DNA of 64,000 nt from Rhododendron vialii (taxonomy: Eukaryota > Streptophyta > Magnoliopsida > Ericales > Ericaceae), in NCBI RefSeq assembly GCF_030253575.1, contig NC_080567.1, positions 34,315,501-34,379,500 on the forward strand, given 5' to 3'. The translations under genes and the position numbers were made by a program. Shown here one piece after another: positions 33,254 to 45,602 of the stretch. A model generated the notes under the pieces. That model was not told the origin of the DNA and did no database searches. It worked only from the letters and a program-made list of their open reading frames with translations. Numbering within the stretch: position 1 is the stretch's first letter; every line of letters begins with the position of its first letter.

Positions 33254-33910
33254 TCAGAAAAATCCGTGGCCATAACCAATATTTTGGACATGAGGAGGGG
33301 CTGAAGAAGCATTCATCTGATAGGGTTTGATCTCAACCGAATCAACCATTCCGATACCGTTCGCTGAGAAAAATGGTGAAGGATTTACATTACCCTCCAC
33401 GAAAAGCTTATCGGTTTGATTCGTCACGTTTTTCTTGAGCACCTCCATTGAATCCCTAAGTTGCTCAAGCTCATTCAACCCCAGCTCATCTATAGGTTTT
33501 TCCCACCAATACTTCCTTTGGCTAGCTAATTTTCTCATGTGATCTAGGGTTTCACCCCTTTTTTTCTCGGCCTCTAACTCGTTGAGAACTTGAGTTAGTT
33601 GTGAATTGAGATCTCGCACACTAGCGTTCCGGTGTGCATCAATGAGGTGGCGTGTGGTGGTGTTTGGTGGAGGGTTTCGACTAAGGAATTGGTCGACAAT
33701 TGAGTCCACGTTAGGGTGACCAAAAGAAAATACTTTCCCGGCCGGAGAGAAAACTATGATAGATATTTCAACACCACAAAGCGTGCAGAGCTCACTCGCC
33801 TTTTTGAAGAGGCCAGAACGCCGTTTTGAGAAGGTGACTTGTAAGTGGTTTTTAATCTCTATTTTCGCGATCTTGATCTTTTGGCGACCCATGCTTGGCT
33901 TCTTTGCCAT
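33254..33910 (-). CDS. AGL62-like type I (M-alpha) MADS-box transcription factor
   Basis: 218 residues, intronless, as usual for type I MADS genes. MADS domain at about residues 8-67 (KIKIAKIEIKNHLQVTFSKR, then RSGLFKKASELCTLCGVEI), followed by SPAGKVFSFGHPNVDSIVDQFL, which is diagnostic for the AGL62/AGL61 M-alpha group. Residues 95-170 form a coiled coil (LNSQLTQVLNELEAEKKRGE; LGLNELEQLRDSMEVLKKN). In Arabidopsis, AGL62 controls endosperm cellularisation with AGL80-type partners in the nucleus; that role here is inferred from family. TATAAATA lies 84 bases upstream of the ATG. Its paralogue at 48483-49007 is decaying, so this copy probably carries the function. Confidence 0.92.
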   Translation of the reverse strand: MAKKPSMGRQKIKIAKIEIKNHLQVTFSKRRSGLFKKASELCTLCGVEISIIVFSPAGKVFSFGHPNVDSIVDQFLSRNPPPNTTTRHLIDAHRNASVRDLNSQLTQVLNELEAEKKRGETLDHMRKLASQRKYWWEKPIDELGLNELEQLRDSMEVLKKNVTNQTDKLFVEGNVNPSPFFSANGIGMVDSVEIKPYQMNASSAPPHVQNIGYGHGFF

Positions 33911-33993
33911 GACTAAAACTATTGAGGAAAAAAAAAATGTTTATCTTGTTTTTTCAGGTGTGCTTGTGGAGATGATTAGAGGTGAAAATGGGT

Positions 33994-34001
33994 TATTTAT
34001 A
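33994..34001 (-). promoter_or_regulatory. TATA box of the MADS gene at 33254-33910
   Basis: TATAAATA on the minus strand, 84 bases before the ATG. The same octamer occurs upstream of three other MADS genes in the window. In the decaying paralogue the matching position (49085-49092) has lost it. Confidence 0.6.
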
Positions 34002-34009
34002 GGACCTTG

Positions 34010-35475
34010 AAATTTACTCTTAAAGGTGTCAAAAATAATTGTCCATTGAAGTTTGATTGCAAGTTTCGTTTTGTGTCTTATAAATGTAGTGATTTGGGAG
34101 TTAGAAAATATTGGGATCTTAATGCGTGGATATGTGAAGTTAATTTTCTATTAGTTTGCATAATCAAAAGCTACTAGTTGACTTGGCATGTCAAAGTAGT
34201 CATTTGTTTAATTGTAGAGATTTCATAAGGTCTGACCTGTAAGAGAATAAAACCTAAAAGGGAAAAAAGGCTAACTGATCCTTTTAATAGAGTGGGTGTT
34301 CATCATAACGTAAAAAATCTTAAATATGAACGAAATCAAGCCCAATTTTTTTCATCTATTTTTCGTGTATATGTAAGTCACCTATCACCACAAGATTTGT
34401 AAATAGTTGGTCTCACATACTATAACATTATTCTCTTCCGCCTTAATTTGGATGTGTATTATGTTATAAGGCGTTAGAGCGTTTTACTCATGAAAAGCGG
34501 ATAAGAACATATAGTAGTACTACGAAAGGAAGATTCATTACGAACTTATTAGAAGGGAAAGTGCAAGATTGAGAAGTGATAACTATTCGTGTCGTTGCAA
34601 ATGGAAGGTAATAGGACGGAAACGCATCGCAGTTACCTTGAAAATTACCAAGGAAGTGCTCATAATCAAGGTGTAAATGCAATGCAATGCAATGCATTTT
34701 CACAAAGAAAAACAAAAAACAAAAGGATTGAAAACTCCAAAAAGGCTCATAATTCATGTAATCAAACTTTTTATTTGTCTGTTTCGTTTTGAGAAAATAA
34801 TTAGTTTGGGAATGAAAGGTTTAATAGCATCATCCTAATGTTTGTAACGCATATGTAATGGAATCAATTGATAACAACATTGTAACACATCTGTTTTAGA
34901 ACTTTCAAATAACAAATGTTGTCATATACTTGAGCAATTATCTTTGAGAGAACATCGTATATGTTCGTATATATCAGCAGTAAGCGCTATATGCGCACCA
35001 TATAGTAACTTTTATCTTCGTATTTTCACTTACAACGTACAATAATCATAGCGATTAGTATTGAACAACGCCACCTCTCATTCCAAATCCTCGCTTCGCC
35101 AGCCCACGACATCTAGATAATCAGTTTCATTATTAATATCATGTCCCAATACAGGTCACCAACATAGGATTCCCCACAAAAGACAACAAATAAGAGAAAT
35201 GACTAAATTATTATTAATGAATATACAAATAAATAAGTTGATGAATACAAAACCAATAAATATACAAATTACGACTTCCCCCAATAAATAAATAAAAAAT
35301 TTCCTAAAAATTGGTGTGTCGATTCACTGTACACATCGGGTTCATTGTCTCTCCTGATAGTAATTTTGAAAGGGAAAACAGCTAAAAATCGCTGTTGGTT
35401 AATAAAAAGAACCCAAAAATCCAACCACCGGACCGGACGGTAGCCACAGTGACCAAAACGACACGGGAATCCGCA
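34010..35475. other. Promoter and intergenic region, no gene seen
   Basis: 34010-34950 is upstream sequence shared with the paralogous MADS gene at 48483-49007 (compare 49090-49490 and 50910-51000). The rest is AT-rich with no supported reading frame. Confidence 0.5.
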
Positions 35476-37459
35476 TCAAACGACAAACTCCTGACTCTGC
35501 TGCCGCCTCAACCCCTTCAAACCCTTTCGCAGATTCTGACTAAACGGCCGGCAAGCCTCCACGCTCAGATCCATCGCGGCCGCGACCGCCACGAACGCCG
35601 CCGCGTCCTCCGTGCACGCCACGTGCTGCACCCCCACCTCCACCTCCGCATGCCTCCCGCCGCCCTCCACCGTCGACGACATCACGAACCCCCTGTACAG
35701 CAACTCCGCCCAAGACGCGGACCCGGACCCGGATTCGTCACCCGACTCGAGATCGAAACTGCTGCTCCGGCTGGACGCCGGTGACGCGCCGGCGCCGATA
35801 TCGATAACGAATTTGCCTCCGGTTTTTGCACTGAGGGTGGAGCTGACAACGGTGAGGGGGGCGTCCCCGCCCCCGGCTACTGCCGCGTCGGGGAGGAGGT
35901 CGAAGCGGTAACCGAGGTGGTTACCGCCTCGGCTACCACGTTCGCGCCACGCCTCGAGTCGGCCCCACGGCTTCCATGTGTTGTCGCCGGGTTGGAGGAT
36001 GAGCCACGCGCCCGGGTTGGACCGGCTGACCCGGTCCGTGCCCGGTGAAGGGACGAACGGGGTCACCATTGAGGCCGCGGCCACGGGCGAACCAGATAGG
36101 TCGTGGATCGTAATGGACCATCCTTTTCTTTCTTTAACGGGTTGGTCTTTGTTGCCCGCTTTGAGTGAATTCAGCCACTTCAATGAGGTGCTTGGCTCTA
36201 ATACTGATGACCTGTTTAAGGAGGAAACAAATCAAGAATGCATCAAGTTAGATCCCATTTTAAGAACAGCCCAAATCTGATATATTGAGATACGATTATG
36301 AATGAATTTCTTTCTTGAAAATATTTTCAAAGCCAATTTTTGGGATTTGGCTATGCTGCCGAGCATTTCCTTGCTTAATGGGTGCAGAGCAAATCGACCT
36401 GATCGTTCATTCCGGTACGGACAGTTCAAATCGACTCTGAGAGCATACAAAATTGAACAATTTATTGCTCGGTTAAAATCTGAGCCGTCAATTGCCAAAA
36501 TTAGCGGCCGCTCTGCACTACTCTATAGATGCTGCTTCTCCCACTCCCTTTTGTTTTGGGGAATTATGAAAATATTTCAGTTTCCTGTAAAGAAATTCTT
36601 ACCCTTTTTCAACCGGTATCATTTACTCTCCAAAAAACTGAGAGAATATTCACGGCTTCACACAATCTCATTTGTCCATGCGCAATCAATAACTGAGACG
36701 TGTTTTTAATTCGGACCGTTCAAAACGCTTTGAGAGCGCGCAATTGAGTGCTGTAAATACTATTTACGGTAACAGCCATAAAAAGTTTTTCTGCTCTAGT
36801 AAACATAAAAAAATACTACAGTACATGAAGAAACTGGTTTTTTAATGCATCCCAACTTAGTCACAGAAAAAAACTAACCTGGATCTTTGAACGTGGTCAC
36901 CGGAATTTCTGAGGCTGAACTTGCAAGTAAAAACAGGCTGTCTCACATTCCCGTTGACCTGAAACACTTGAGGACTGCATTCGGGTTCCCCATCAAACCG
37001 AAACACAAATCTCGGGTCGGGTTCCACCTTCACATTCAAATGCAACTGCATAGCCTCCCTTTTCCCCTTCGCTGCTTCATCAACCAAAACCCACCCATTC
37101 TGCACCACAACACTTCTGTTACTCTCCACTGTTTTCCCATCCAAACGCACCGCAACGCTCCCCAAAAGCTTACCCGAACTGAACCCGCAACTCTTCCCGC
37201 TCTGACCCGTGTAGATCTTGATTTTCAAGAGACAGTTTGACTTGTGAACCAGTTTGTCGAATTGGGTTTTGGATAGGTTGAAGCAAGTGGGCTGTGGCGA
37301 TGGTATTGATGTGATTTGGGAAGGGAAGTTTTTGAGCTTGATTTCGCAGAAGCAAGGGGAAGAGGACGGGTGGACGGCTGAGAAAGCGGGTTTGGGTGAT
37401 ACCGGGGATTTTAGCGCTAAGGATCCGACTATGACCCGGATGAAGGGGCAGGGGTCCAT
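35476..37459 (-). CDS. DUF1005 family protein
   Basis: Plant-specific protein of unknown function, 438 residues, from exons 37459-36879 and 36211-35476 (GT-AG, phase 2). The start MDPCPFIRVIVGSLALK is the usual DUF1005 opening. Other family blocks are CPCF-type CEIKLKNFP, the KGWSITIHDLSGSPVAAASM segment, PGTDRVSRSNPGAWLILQPG and WKPWGRLEAWRERG. No signal peptide or membrane segment; no catalytic motif seen. The coding sequence is clearly GC-richer than its surroundings, as in many conserved plant genes. I chose the ATG at 37459; an in-frame ATG 57 bases upstream precedes the conserved start. The 667-bp intron carries a dispersed repeat. A TATA-like site lies about 153 bases upstream. Confidence 0.9.
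36349..36540. repeat. Dispersed MITE-like repeat, copy 2, in the DUF1005 intron
   Basis: Related to 32803-33027: shares ATGCTGCCGAG at the left, TGATCGTTCAT(T/C)CCGGTA, and TCTGAGCCGTCAATTGC. Non-coding. About 60-70% alike by eye. Confidence 0.45.
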
Positions 37460-37611
37460 GGCTGCTGAGGGCTTCCAATTGCGGTTGAGGATTTGATTCT
37501 TTCTCTGTTGCTCCACAAAGAAGAAGGGTTTTTTTTTTTTTTTGTGGGCAAGACAAAGGAGAAGTTAATTAATTGTAATTGTGACTTTTGAGGGGAAGAG
37601 GAGACAGAGCA

Positions 37612-37619
37612 ATATATAG
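37612..37619 (-). promoter_or_regulatory. TATA-like site of the DUF1005 gene
   Basis: CTATATAT on the minus strand about 153 bases before the ATG, followed by a GA-rich leader (CTCTCTCCC on the other strand). Confidence 0.4.
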
Positions 37620-37639
37620 GGAGAGAGAAAGTGGGTTGA

Positions 37640-38990
37640 CACTTGACAGAGAGAAGGGGACAGGCTGGAGCTAGACATGATTGGGCCTGGGAGAATAAAA
37701 TATGGAGAATTTTAGGATTTCAGTCACTTTCAGAGTCTTTTCTTTTCTTTTCTTTTCTTTTTTATGAAAACACAATAGAAATTGATTACAATCTACCGTA
37801 TTTAACTAATTCAAACAGATAAAACATCCAATTAAATGAAGGATTCGAATCCAGCAATGATGGTCAGATGAGCCGCGAATGCTATTTCGTATTGACCAGT
37901 TGTCACGGTAGTTGTATATTATTCTTGTTACTTGAAATTTGAAAATATAAGGAACTAGACTACAAGAGGCGTTTCATCTTGACCGACAATCTCGATAAGA
38001 GTTTAAATTGCAAAATGGAGTATTCTAAAGGATAAATAATCTTATTGTGTATAAAAGTTGTTCATAAATTTAGATCATTAAAAGTACTGCTACGATCTTG
38101 TAGGCAAAGTAGTCATATAAAACCATTTGGATTATCTTAAATGAAGTGATTTCATAAAAGGATAATGAAAGTCCGTTGATGATTGTCATTTAAAAACCAA
38201 TCCTTGAGACAACTAATCAAGTTGAATCTCGAATCTTTAAAAACACTCTTCGTCAAATTCATATTTCCTAATACTTGAGTTATTCAGAAATTTAAATTAT
38301 ATGTGTTATGCGATGCACAAAGAACTTTCTTCTCTCTTTTTTTAGGGGATTTTCTATGTATCTAAACTTAGGATGAATTTTCCCTATTGACTAAATAGAC
38401 CAAATTGATTAAAGTCTATGTTTTCACGAATTTCTAAATAAGACATTCTCCTCATATACATGAGATAAAATATTATTTTGTGGAAACAGTTTGATTATTG
38501 TTATTAGTCTAAAGATAGCAAAATTTAGTAGAAACTCACTTTTGTTTTCACGAACTTTTTTTTCAATCAACATTTTTCAGAACTTCGTATCCCTATTTGT
38601 TTAAGACCAAGTTTCTCTAAAACCCAAAAAATACGGATTTTAAAACAGGCATACATCAATTAAAAGTTCAAAAGGCGAAGTTAGCATTTTTAATTAAGAA
38701 AAACTAAAAAAATATTTCTGTAATTGACAAACCACATTAATTAATTAATTGTCCCATAAAGAAAGGAAAACCCCATTAAGGCAAGTCGATCGCGGGGCCA
38801 GTGTGGGAAATACGACGATAAGTAAAGCGGTGCGCACGTATTTTTCCTTAAAGAGAGAGAGAGAGAGGGAGAGAGAGAGAGAGTTGTGCGCATGTACTCA
38901 AAGGTTAGGTGCCAGCAAACCAATCACTGTAGAATTAACACCTCTGTCACCTAGCAGCTCACGCTTTATGCTTCCCAAGTCTTGTGTTGT

Positions 38991-39027
<37 letters not shown>

Positions 39028-39343
39028 AATTTGCGGAATGTTTTTTAGGGTGGGCGTGGACTTCGATTCCTCCTACCAGGATACAGCCGTTAGACAGCTG
39101 TGTGATATGGGGCCTTGGAACAGTTGAACCAATGACTTTTGCTAAACAAAATGCCAGTTAGACCAAAGTTGGACTCTAGTCCAATCTTTCACCAAATTCT
39201 TGTTTCCTTTGCCTGGCTAAAATTGCACTCTCCACCCGTGAAGTCTGTAGGGTACTCCCAAACTGTCATCCTCAAAAACAATGAGTACAAACCGGCCTAT
39301 ACAAGGGTTTCCCGCCTCCAATTGGTATTGCTGTTATGATGTA
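37640..39343. other. Intergenic, microsatellites only
   Basis: No supported gene. Contains a (TTTTC)n run at 37738-37760, a (GA)n tract at 38851-38883 and a (CT)n tract at 38994-39027. The last two are inverted relative to each other and could pair. Confidence 0.5.
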
Positions 39344-39596
39344 CTCCCTCTGTTCAAATTTGTTTGTCCAAATTGAAGAATAAAACTTTTTCAAAAAACA
39401 CAATCATTGCACCTATGAATGCTCAACTTTTCAAAAATTACCCTTTTAACTTTTTGAAAAATAGTACTTTAGTTCAAATGGTAAGGGACAGAAATGTAAT
39501 TTTATAGCTTTTGGCCCCTTAGCCTTCCAAAATGGAAAAATATTTTGGGACAAATAAAAGTCAAAAAGGGGGACAAACAAATTGAGACGAAGAGAG
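39344..39596. mobile_element. Stowaway MITE
   Basis: Ends CTCCCTCTGTTCAAATTTGT and ACAAACAAATTGAGACGAAG, flanked by TA on both sides (39342-39343, 39597-39598), the Tc1/mariner-type duplication. Same family as 10320-10562 in the opposite orientation. Confidence 0.85.
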
Positions 39597-39599
39597 TAA

Positions 39600-40976
39600 T
39601 GTGCATTCGTCCCGAGGCGGCAAAATGTATCGTGTAGGCTTTCCGGCCATTTCCAAAATGCATGATGTAGACCCCCCGTTTTCTCTCCCTTGAAGTCCTT
39701 TATGGATTTTGAGTTGGAAATAAAGCAGTGGCTTATTCTGTGTTGTGTCACCATTCATTCATTCTCGGGCATAGCTTTCCACGAAATGTGGCATGGGACA
39801 TCTGGCGGCGGCTTTTCTCAAGGTTGTGATATGATTTGCTAACTTGTCGGATTTTAATTATCATGATCCGGTTAGAAAAACCTATGTAATTTTGGAATGT
39901 TTAAATGGATGCTTGTTACTACTCAATTTTAACCAAAAAAATTTATTGAAAAGTGAAACCTAAGTTTTCTTTTATGAACATTTTTCATTTTCCACACAAA
40001 GTCTCGGGGGATTAAATTTTTATCGTAAAATTTAAAGCAGAAAGAAGCCATATGCTACAAGATTCAAGCATCAACAAACATTCATAAGGATCACATTTTA
40101 CCACCTTTCTGCTTCAATTGGACCAAAAAGCCAACTCTTTCCTTCCTTTGTTTGATGCTTTACTATCTCGAGCTTGAGCTTCTTTTGTGGAACTATCTTC
40201 GAAGCATTTTTCTCATGTAATGGTACACTTCCGGCCTTACCTGGCATTGGGAAAGAGATCTTATAAGTAACCATTTTCGTCAGAAAAGTTGATCGTTGCC
40301 TATTAGACCATATCGACCAAAAACCCAAGAAGTGCCCAGTATAGTAAAGGTTTAAAGTTTAAGGTTGAAAGTGAAAATCTAGTAATACCCCTAAAAAGTT
40401 TGTTCGCCTTAAAAAGAAAAGCTCTAAAGTTTGAGGATGAAAGTGAAAATTGAGCAGTATGCTGGAATATCAAAGTGATTTTCCTTTTTGGAATTGTATA
40501 TATGTGGTTCTCTAAAAGGAAACGGTATAGGTCCCACTGCCTACCACCATCACCTAATTTTGTACTGTACTACTATTTGAGAACTTTTAATAACAATGGT
40601 GGACATATATTCTACTACGAAAGAGAATATTGAAGCTTCTAAAAAGAATTTTGGCCACTTCAAGTGTATATAAGAATAATATGTTGATTAATTTTTAAAA
40701 AAATGTAAAAAAAACAGCTGTGTTTGGAACTTCAGAAATAAATGGAAGGAAGGAGAAAAAAAAAAAAAAACCTTTTTTAGACGCAAAAGAAACAGAAAGT
40801 AACAATAAACAGTTGTTGAGCAATATTCAAATTTCTCTTCTTTTTCTTATAGTAATTACTTTTCTTTCATTTCTTTTTCTTTTAAGGTTGATAAATGGTG
40901 GGTGGGACTAAACCAAAATTGTGTTCGGAAGCTCAAACCTACCAATGCTAAACCCATGTTTAAAAAAAAAAAAATG

Positions 40977-41067
<91 letters not shown>

Positions 41068-41297
41068 TATATGTATATCTACATACACACAGTCTAACTT
41101 TATAGTTTTGCAAGGTCCAAATGATGCCGGAAAAATAATAACTTCGTAGGGAAATTTTTTTTAATGCAACGGTTATTTTTACCGCCCTCGCACATAATGC
41201 GGGTCCTCTGTATGTGAGAGAGGCATTACAAATAATCGTTACATTGAAAATTTTCTCCAAAAGTAAGCCCACTTCATAGGAAATACTTCCAGTTGAT
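39600..41297. other. Intergenic with a long (TA)n tract
   Basis: No recognised gene. 40981-41080 is an almost pure (TA)n/(TATG)n microsatellite. A 76-codon minus-strand frame at 40098-40328 has plausible codon flow (from M at 40271: MVTYKISFPMPGKAG) but matches no family I know and has no clear promoter; it may be a gene fragment. Confidence 0.4.
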
Positions 41298-41299
41298 TA

Positions 41300-41521
41300 A
41301 TCCGTTCCGGAAACGGAAAAAAACCCTTATTTTTTAAGAAGGTAATTTCAAACTCAAAAATTATGAATTTATTGAAATCTAGAAATATGCAATATGGATC
41401 TTGTTTAAAAGATCTCGAAAGATGCCAAAAAAATTGAAAAATTATTTTTCATTTATATTATTTTTGAGTTTGAAATGTGAAATAAGCTACTTATTTTTTA
41501 AGAAGATTTCTGGAACGGAGG
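41300..41521. mobile_element. Stowaway-like MITE
   Basis: Inverted ends of about 60 bp (TCCGTTCCGGAAA at the left; TTTCTGGAACGGAGG at the right; inner CTTATTTTTTAAGAAG on both), bordered by TA (41298-41299, 41522-41523). It lies just left of the duplicated MADS flank that begins near 41540. Confidence 0.7.
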
Positions 41522-41769
41522 TACAATTTTCTTCTACCCTTAGCGGCACATAATCTAAATCTCATGCAAACAAAAATGACAAAGATCGTTTTTTCACCTT
41601 CATTGCTACTCTCTGGGCGATATGGAAAATCATAAATGAGTCCGTAGGTCGATTGTGTGTTTTGTTTTCGGCTTTCCTCCGTGCAGGGCCGAGCAGAGGT
41701 CTAGAATTCTGGGCTGATTTATCCTGAGAACGGCGAGGCATTCACGAATTGCTTGCACAATGTGGGCAG

Positions 41770-42249
41770 TGATAAACCTATATGGGAGAATCAAAAATAA
41801 ATATGCAGCGGAAAAATACTTTCCTTCTGCCATGGTGTTTAAATCTTGAGAAATTCGGACACCGTTTTGATCTTGAACCAAATTATGTAACACTTACAAC
41901 TCTCACTGATTTGTTTGGAGAGAAATGGGTAGGATTTCCAATCTATTCTATATCACGTTAATCTCATAACTTTATGGTAATCACAGGCCTTTATATAGAT
42001 AGACAGGGACCCTTTCCCAATAGTCACAACCTAATATGTGACTCTTCACCAAGAGTCACACCCTTTCCAATAGTCACACCCCTTAGACTTCCTTCCATCA
42101 AGAAAGTATTAGGCAACTATTCATAAAGGTACCATTATATGGGTAATTAACTTAAATCTAATATCCAAGTTTTAATAAATATAATACATAAATATAATAA
42201 TAAGATGACAAGTCATGTGAGCCACACTTAATAAAATATAAAACTAACA
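41770..42249 (-). repeat. 3' LTR of Ty1/copia element 2
   Basis: 480 bp, plus-strand start TGATAAACCTATATGGG and end AATATAAAACTAACA. It contains TATATAG-type promoter sequence near 41991. The outer 91 bp recur at 47105-47195. Confidence 0.85.
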
Positions 42250-42615
42250 TTCTCTCACTTGGCACACATGATATATATATTTTAAAAATTCTTGGATAAA
42301 AGATATTAAACGCTGAATATGGCCATACAAAAACTACCCAAATAATAACCATTAGTTAAGAGACTTAACACACAAATCATGGCAGTTATGCTACTAAGAT
42401 GAACATTTCCTTCCATGTATTACAATGTACAAGTCTCTCAATAACCCGTGATATAATGCTTTATGAATGACTTCCAACAAGTCATTCGGGTCCAAAAGTG
42501 GCATATATGTCCCAATAGACAACATGTCATAAAAATACCTTAGATGTGCACAAATTAACATGTTACTATATTAACAAACGCCAAAAGTACAAATAACAAG
42601 AAATCAAACCAAAAG

Positions 42616-45458
42616 TTAGCTAACTAAACCCATACGCTCAACATGCTTCGAAAATACTTTAACTGTGAGCCCTTTTGTCATGGGATCTGCAACCATCAAA
42701 TCTGTACTTATATGCTCTATAATGACTTCTTGTTTCCTAACTCTCTCTCTAACAGCAAGATACTTGATGTCAATATGCTTGGTCCGACTTCCACTTTTGT
42801 TGTTGTTAGAGAAGAAAACCGCAGCCGAATTATCACAGTAAATTTTTATTGGCCTAGATATTGAGTCCACAATCTGAAGCCCTGTGATAAAATTCTTTAA
42901 CCATATAGCCTATGAACTTGCTTCAAAGCATGCTATAAACTCTGCTTTCATTGTTAACGAAGCAACAATTGTTTCCTTAGCACTCTTCCATGATACAACA
43001 CCTCCGGCTAGCATAAAAACATATCCCAAAGTGGACTTTCGAGAATCTTGACAACCCGCAAAATCTGAATCTGAATATCCAACCACTTCGAGACAGTCGA
43101 CATGCTTATAGGTAAGCACCAAGTTCTTGGTTCCTTGTAGATACCTTATAACCTTTTTAGCGGCCTTCCAATGGTCTATCCCTGGATTGCTTTGGTACCT
43201 GCCAAGCATTCCTACAGCAAATGCTATATCTGGCCTTGTGCAAACTAAGGCAGGCATCAAGCTACCTACGGCAAATGCATATGGAATACTCGTCATTTTT
43301 TCCTTCTCCAAAGCATTTTTCGGACATTGAGTCAAGCTAAATTTGTCACCCTTCAAGATAGGCGCTGCATTAGGACTACATTCACTCATGTTGAATTTCT
43401 TCAAAACTTTTTCAATGTAGGCTCTATGAGATAGTCCTAATGTTCTTTTAGATCTATCTCTATGAATCTCTATGCCTATGACATAGGAGGCTTCACCCAT
43501 ATCCTTCATTTCAAAATTTTGAGAAAGATACAATTTAGTATCTTGCAGTAGGCCCAAATCATTAGTTGCAAGCAAAATATCATCCACATATAGAACTAAG
43601 AAAATATACTTACTCCCACTGATCTTAAGGTATATACATGTATCCACAACATTCTCTGTGAAACCATAAGAAGTAATGACATTGTGAAATTTTAAATACC
43701 ATTGTCGGGAGGCTTGTTTTAGTCCATATATAGATTTCTTAAGTTTGCAAACTAAGTGACTATTTTTATCAGAATAGAAACCCTCAGGTTGCTTCATGTA
43801 TACTTCTTCTTCAAGATCCCCATTTAAGAATGTTGTTTTGACATCCATCTGATGTAACTCTAAATCAAAGTGAGCTATTAATGCCATAATTATTCTAAAT
43901 GAATTCTTCTTAGAAATTGGAGAAAAAGTATTATGGTAATCAATGCCTTCTCTTTGAGTGAAACCCTTGGCTACAAGTCTAGACTTATATCGTTCAATGT
44001 TACCATTCGAGTCTGTTTTAGTCTTATAGACCCATTTACAGCCAACTGCTTTGACTCCTCTAGGTAACTCTACAATTTCCCAAACTTGATTCTTAGCCAT
44101 GGACTCCATCTCTTCCTTCATGGCTTCATACCAATAATTAGAATCTTCCCCGTTCACAGCATCAGTAAATGAAATAGGATCATCTTTAGGTCCAATGTCA
44201 TAATCAGACTCCATCAAGTACACTAAATAATCACTAGACATGGCTAACTTCTTTATTCTTGAGGATTTTCGTATTTCTACAACCTCATTTACATTTGGAG
44301 GATTTTGAGTTGAAGAATCTGTGTTAACTTGCCTTTGTTGATTAGTTGGAGCTTCTCCATTTTCATGTTCATGAAGAATATCTTGCTGGCTATCTTGTAT
44401 GACAACCAATTTTCCTTCATTCTCAGGCATAGTAATAGAATTCGGTGATTGCTCCTACTCAATTCTTTGGGATTTACTCCCACTTATGTCAATATCCTCA
44501 ATGAACTTAGCATTTCTAGCCTCAACAATTCTAGGTGTGTGTGAAGGACAATAAAACTTATAGCCCTTTGACTTTTTTGCATAGCCAATGAAATATCCAC
44601 TTACTATTCTTGAGTCTAGCTTCTTTAATTGTGGATTATATACTTTAACCTCAACTGGACAGCCCCATATATGCATATGTCTCAAACTCGGTTTCCATCA
44701 TTTCCATAACTCAAAAGGCGTTTTAGGAACTGCTTTAGATGGAACCCTGTTTAAGATGTATACTACTGTCTTTAAGGCTTCACTCCACAAAAATTTAGGA
44801 ACACTAGAGTTGCTAAGCATACTCCTTACCATATCCATAAGAGTACGATTTCGCCTTTCTGCTACACCATTTTGTTGTGGTGTACCCGACATGGTATACT
44901 GAGCAATAATGCCTTCATCCTTTAGAAAATTAGCAAATGGACCCGGTCTTGTCCCATTTCTGTGTATCTACCATAATATTCTCCACCCTTATCAGATCGG
45001 ACTATCTTGATTTGTTTTCCTAATTGTTTCTCTACTTCTTTCTTATATTCCTTAAAAGCATCAAATGCCTCAGATTTATTAAACAGAAGATAGAGATACA
45101 TAAATCGAGAATAATCATCAATGAATGAGATAAAATATCTCTGACCATTTAAGCAAGGAGTAGAAAATTCACAGATATCAGTGTGAATGACTTCAAGTAG
45201 TCCATCACTCCTTTTGGCACCCTTACTGTTCTTGTTGGTCTGCTTTCCTTTTATGCAGGCCACACAAGTACCGAAGTTGGAAAAATCTAAAGTCGTCAGC
45301 ACTCCATCTTTTACCAACCTCTTAATCCTATCCTTGGAGATGTGTCCCAATCTCCTATGCCATAATGCGGAGGATGTCTCATCAATAATGTTACGCTTAG
45401 TGCCAATGTCAACATGCAGGGTTAAAAGACTTTGTTCAAAATTAGGATCCAAATTCAA
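42616..45458 (-). mobile_element. Pol region of Ty1/copia element 2
   Basis: Fossil. On the minus strand in order: pre-integrase motif (WHRRLGHISKDRI; CVACIKGKQ), integrase core ([43 protein letters not shown]), reverse transcriptase (HQMDVKTTFLNGDLEEEVYM; YVDDILLATND) and RNase H (GYSDSDFAGCQDS). Several breaks. Confidence 0.85.
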
Positions 45459-45602
45459 TTTGTATAAACCACTAACAAGTGAACCAGAACCAACAACTGA
45501 AGTATCTTTAATAAAATAAAAATGTGGTCCACTAAATTTAAACTCAAAACCATACGGTACTTGTTTAGATACAGAAATCAGATTCTTAGAAAACGATGGA
45601 AT

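Noticed and set aside
35395-36280. GC-rich plus-strand frames opposite the DUF1005 second exon
   Set aside because: GC-rich antisense of a conserved exon; the minus strand has splice sites and family motifs.
40856-41272. Minus-strand frame of 138 codons with long Ile-Tyr repeats
   Set aside because: It is translation of the (TA)n microsatellite at 40981-41080, not a gene.
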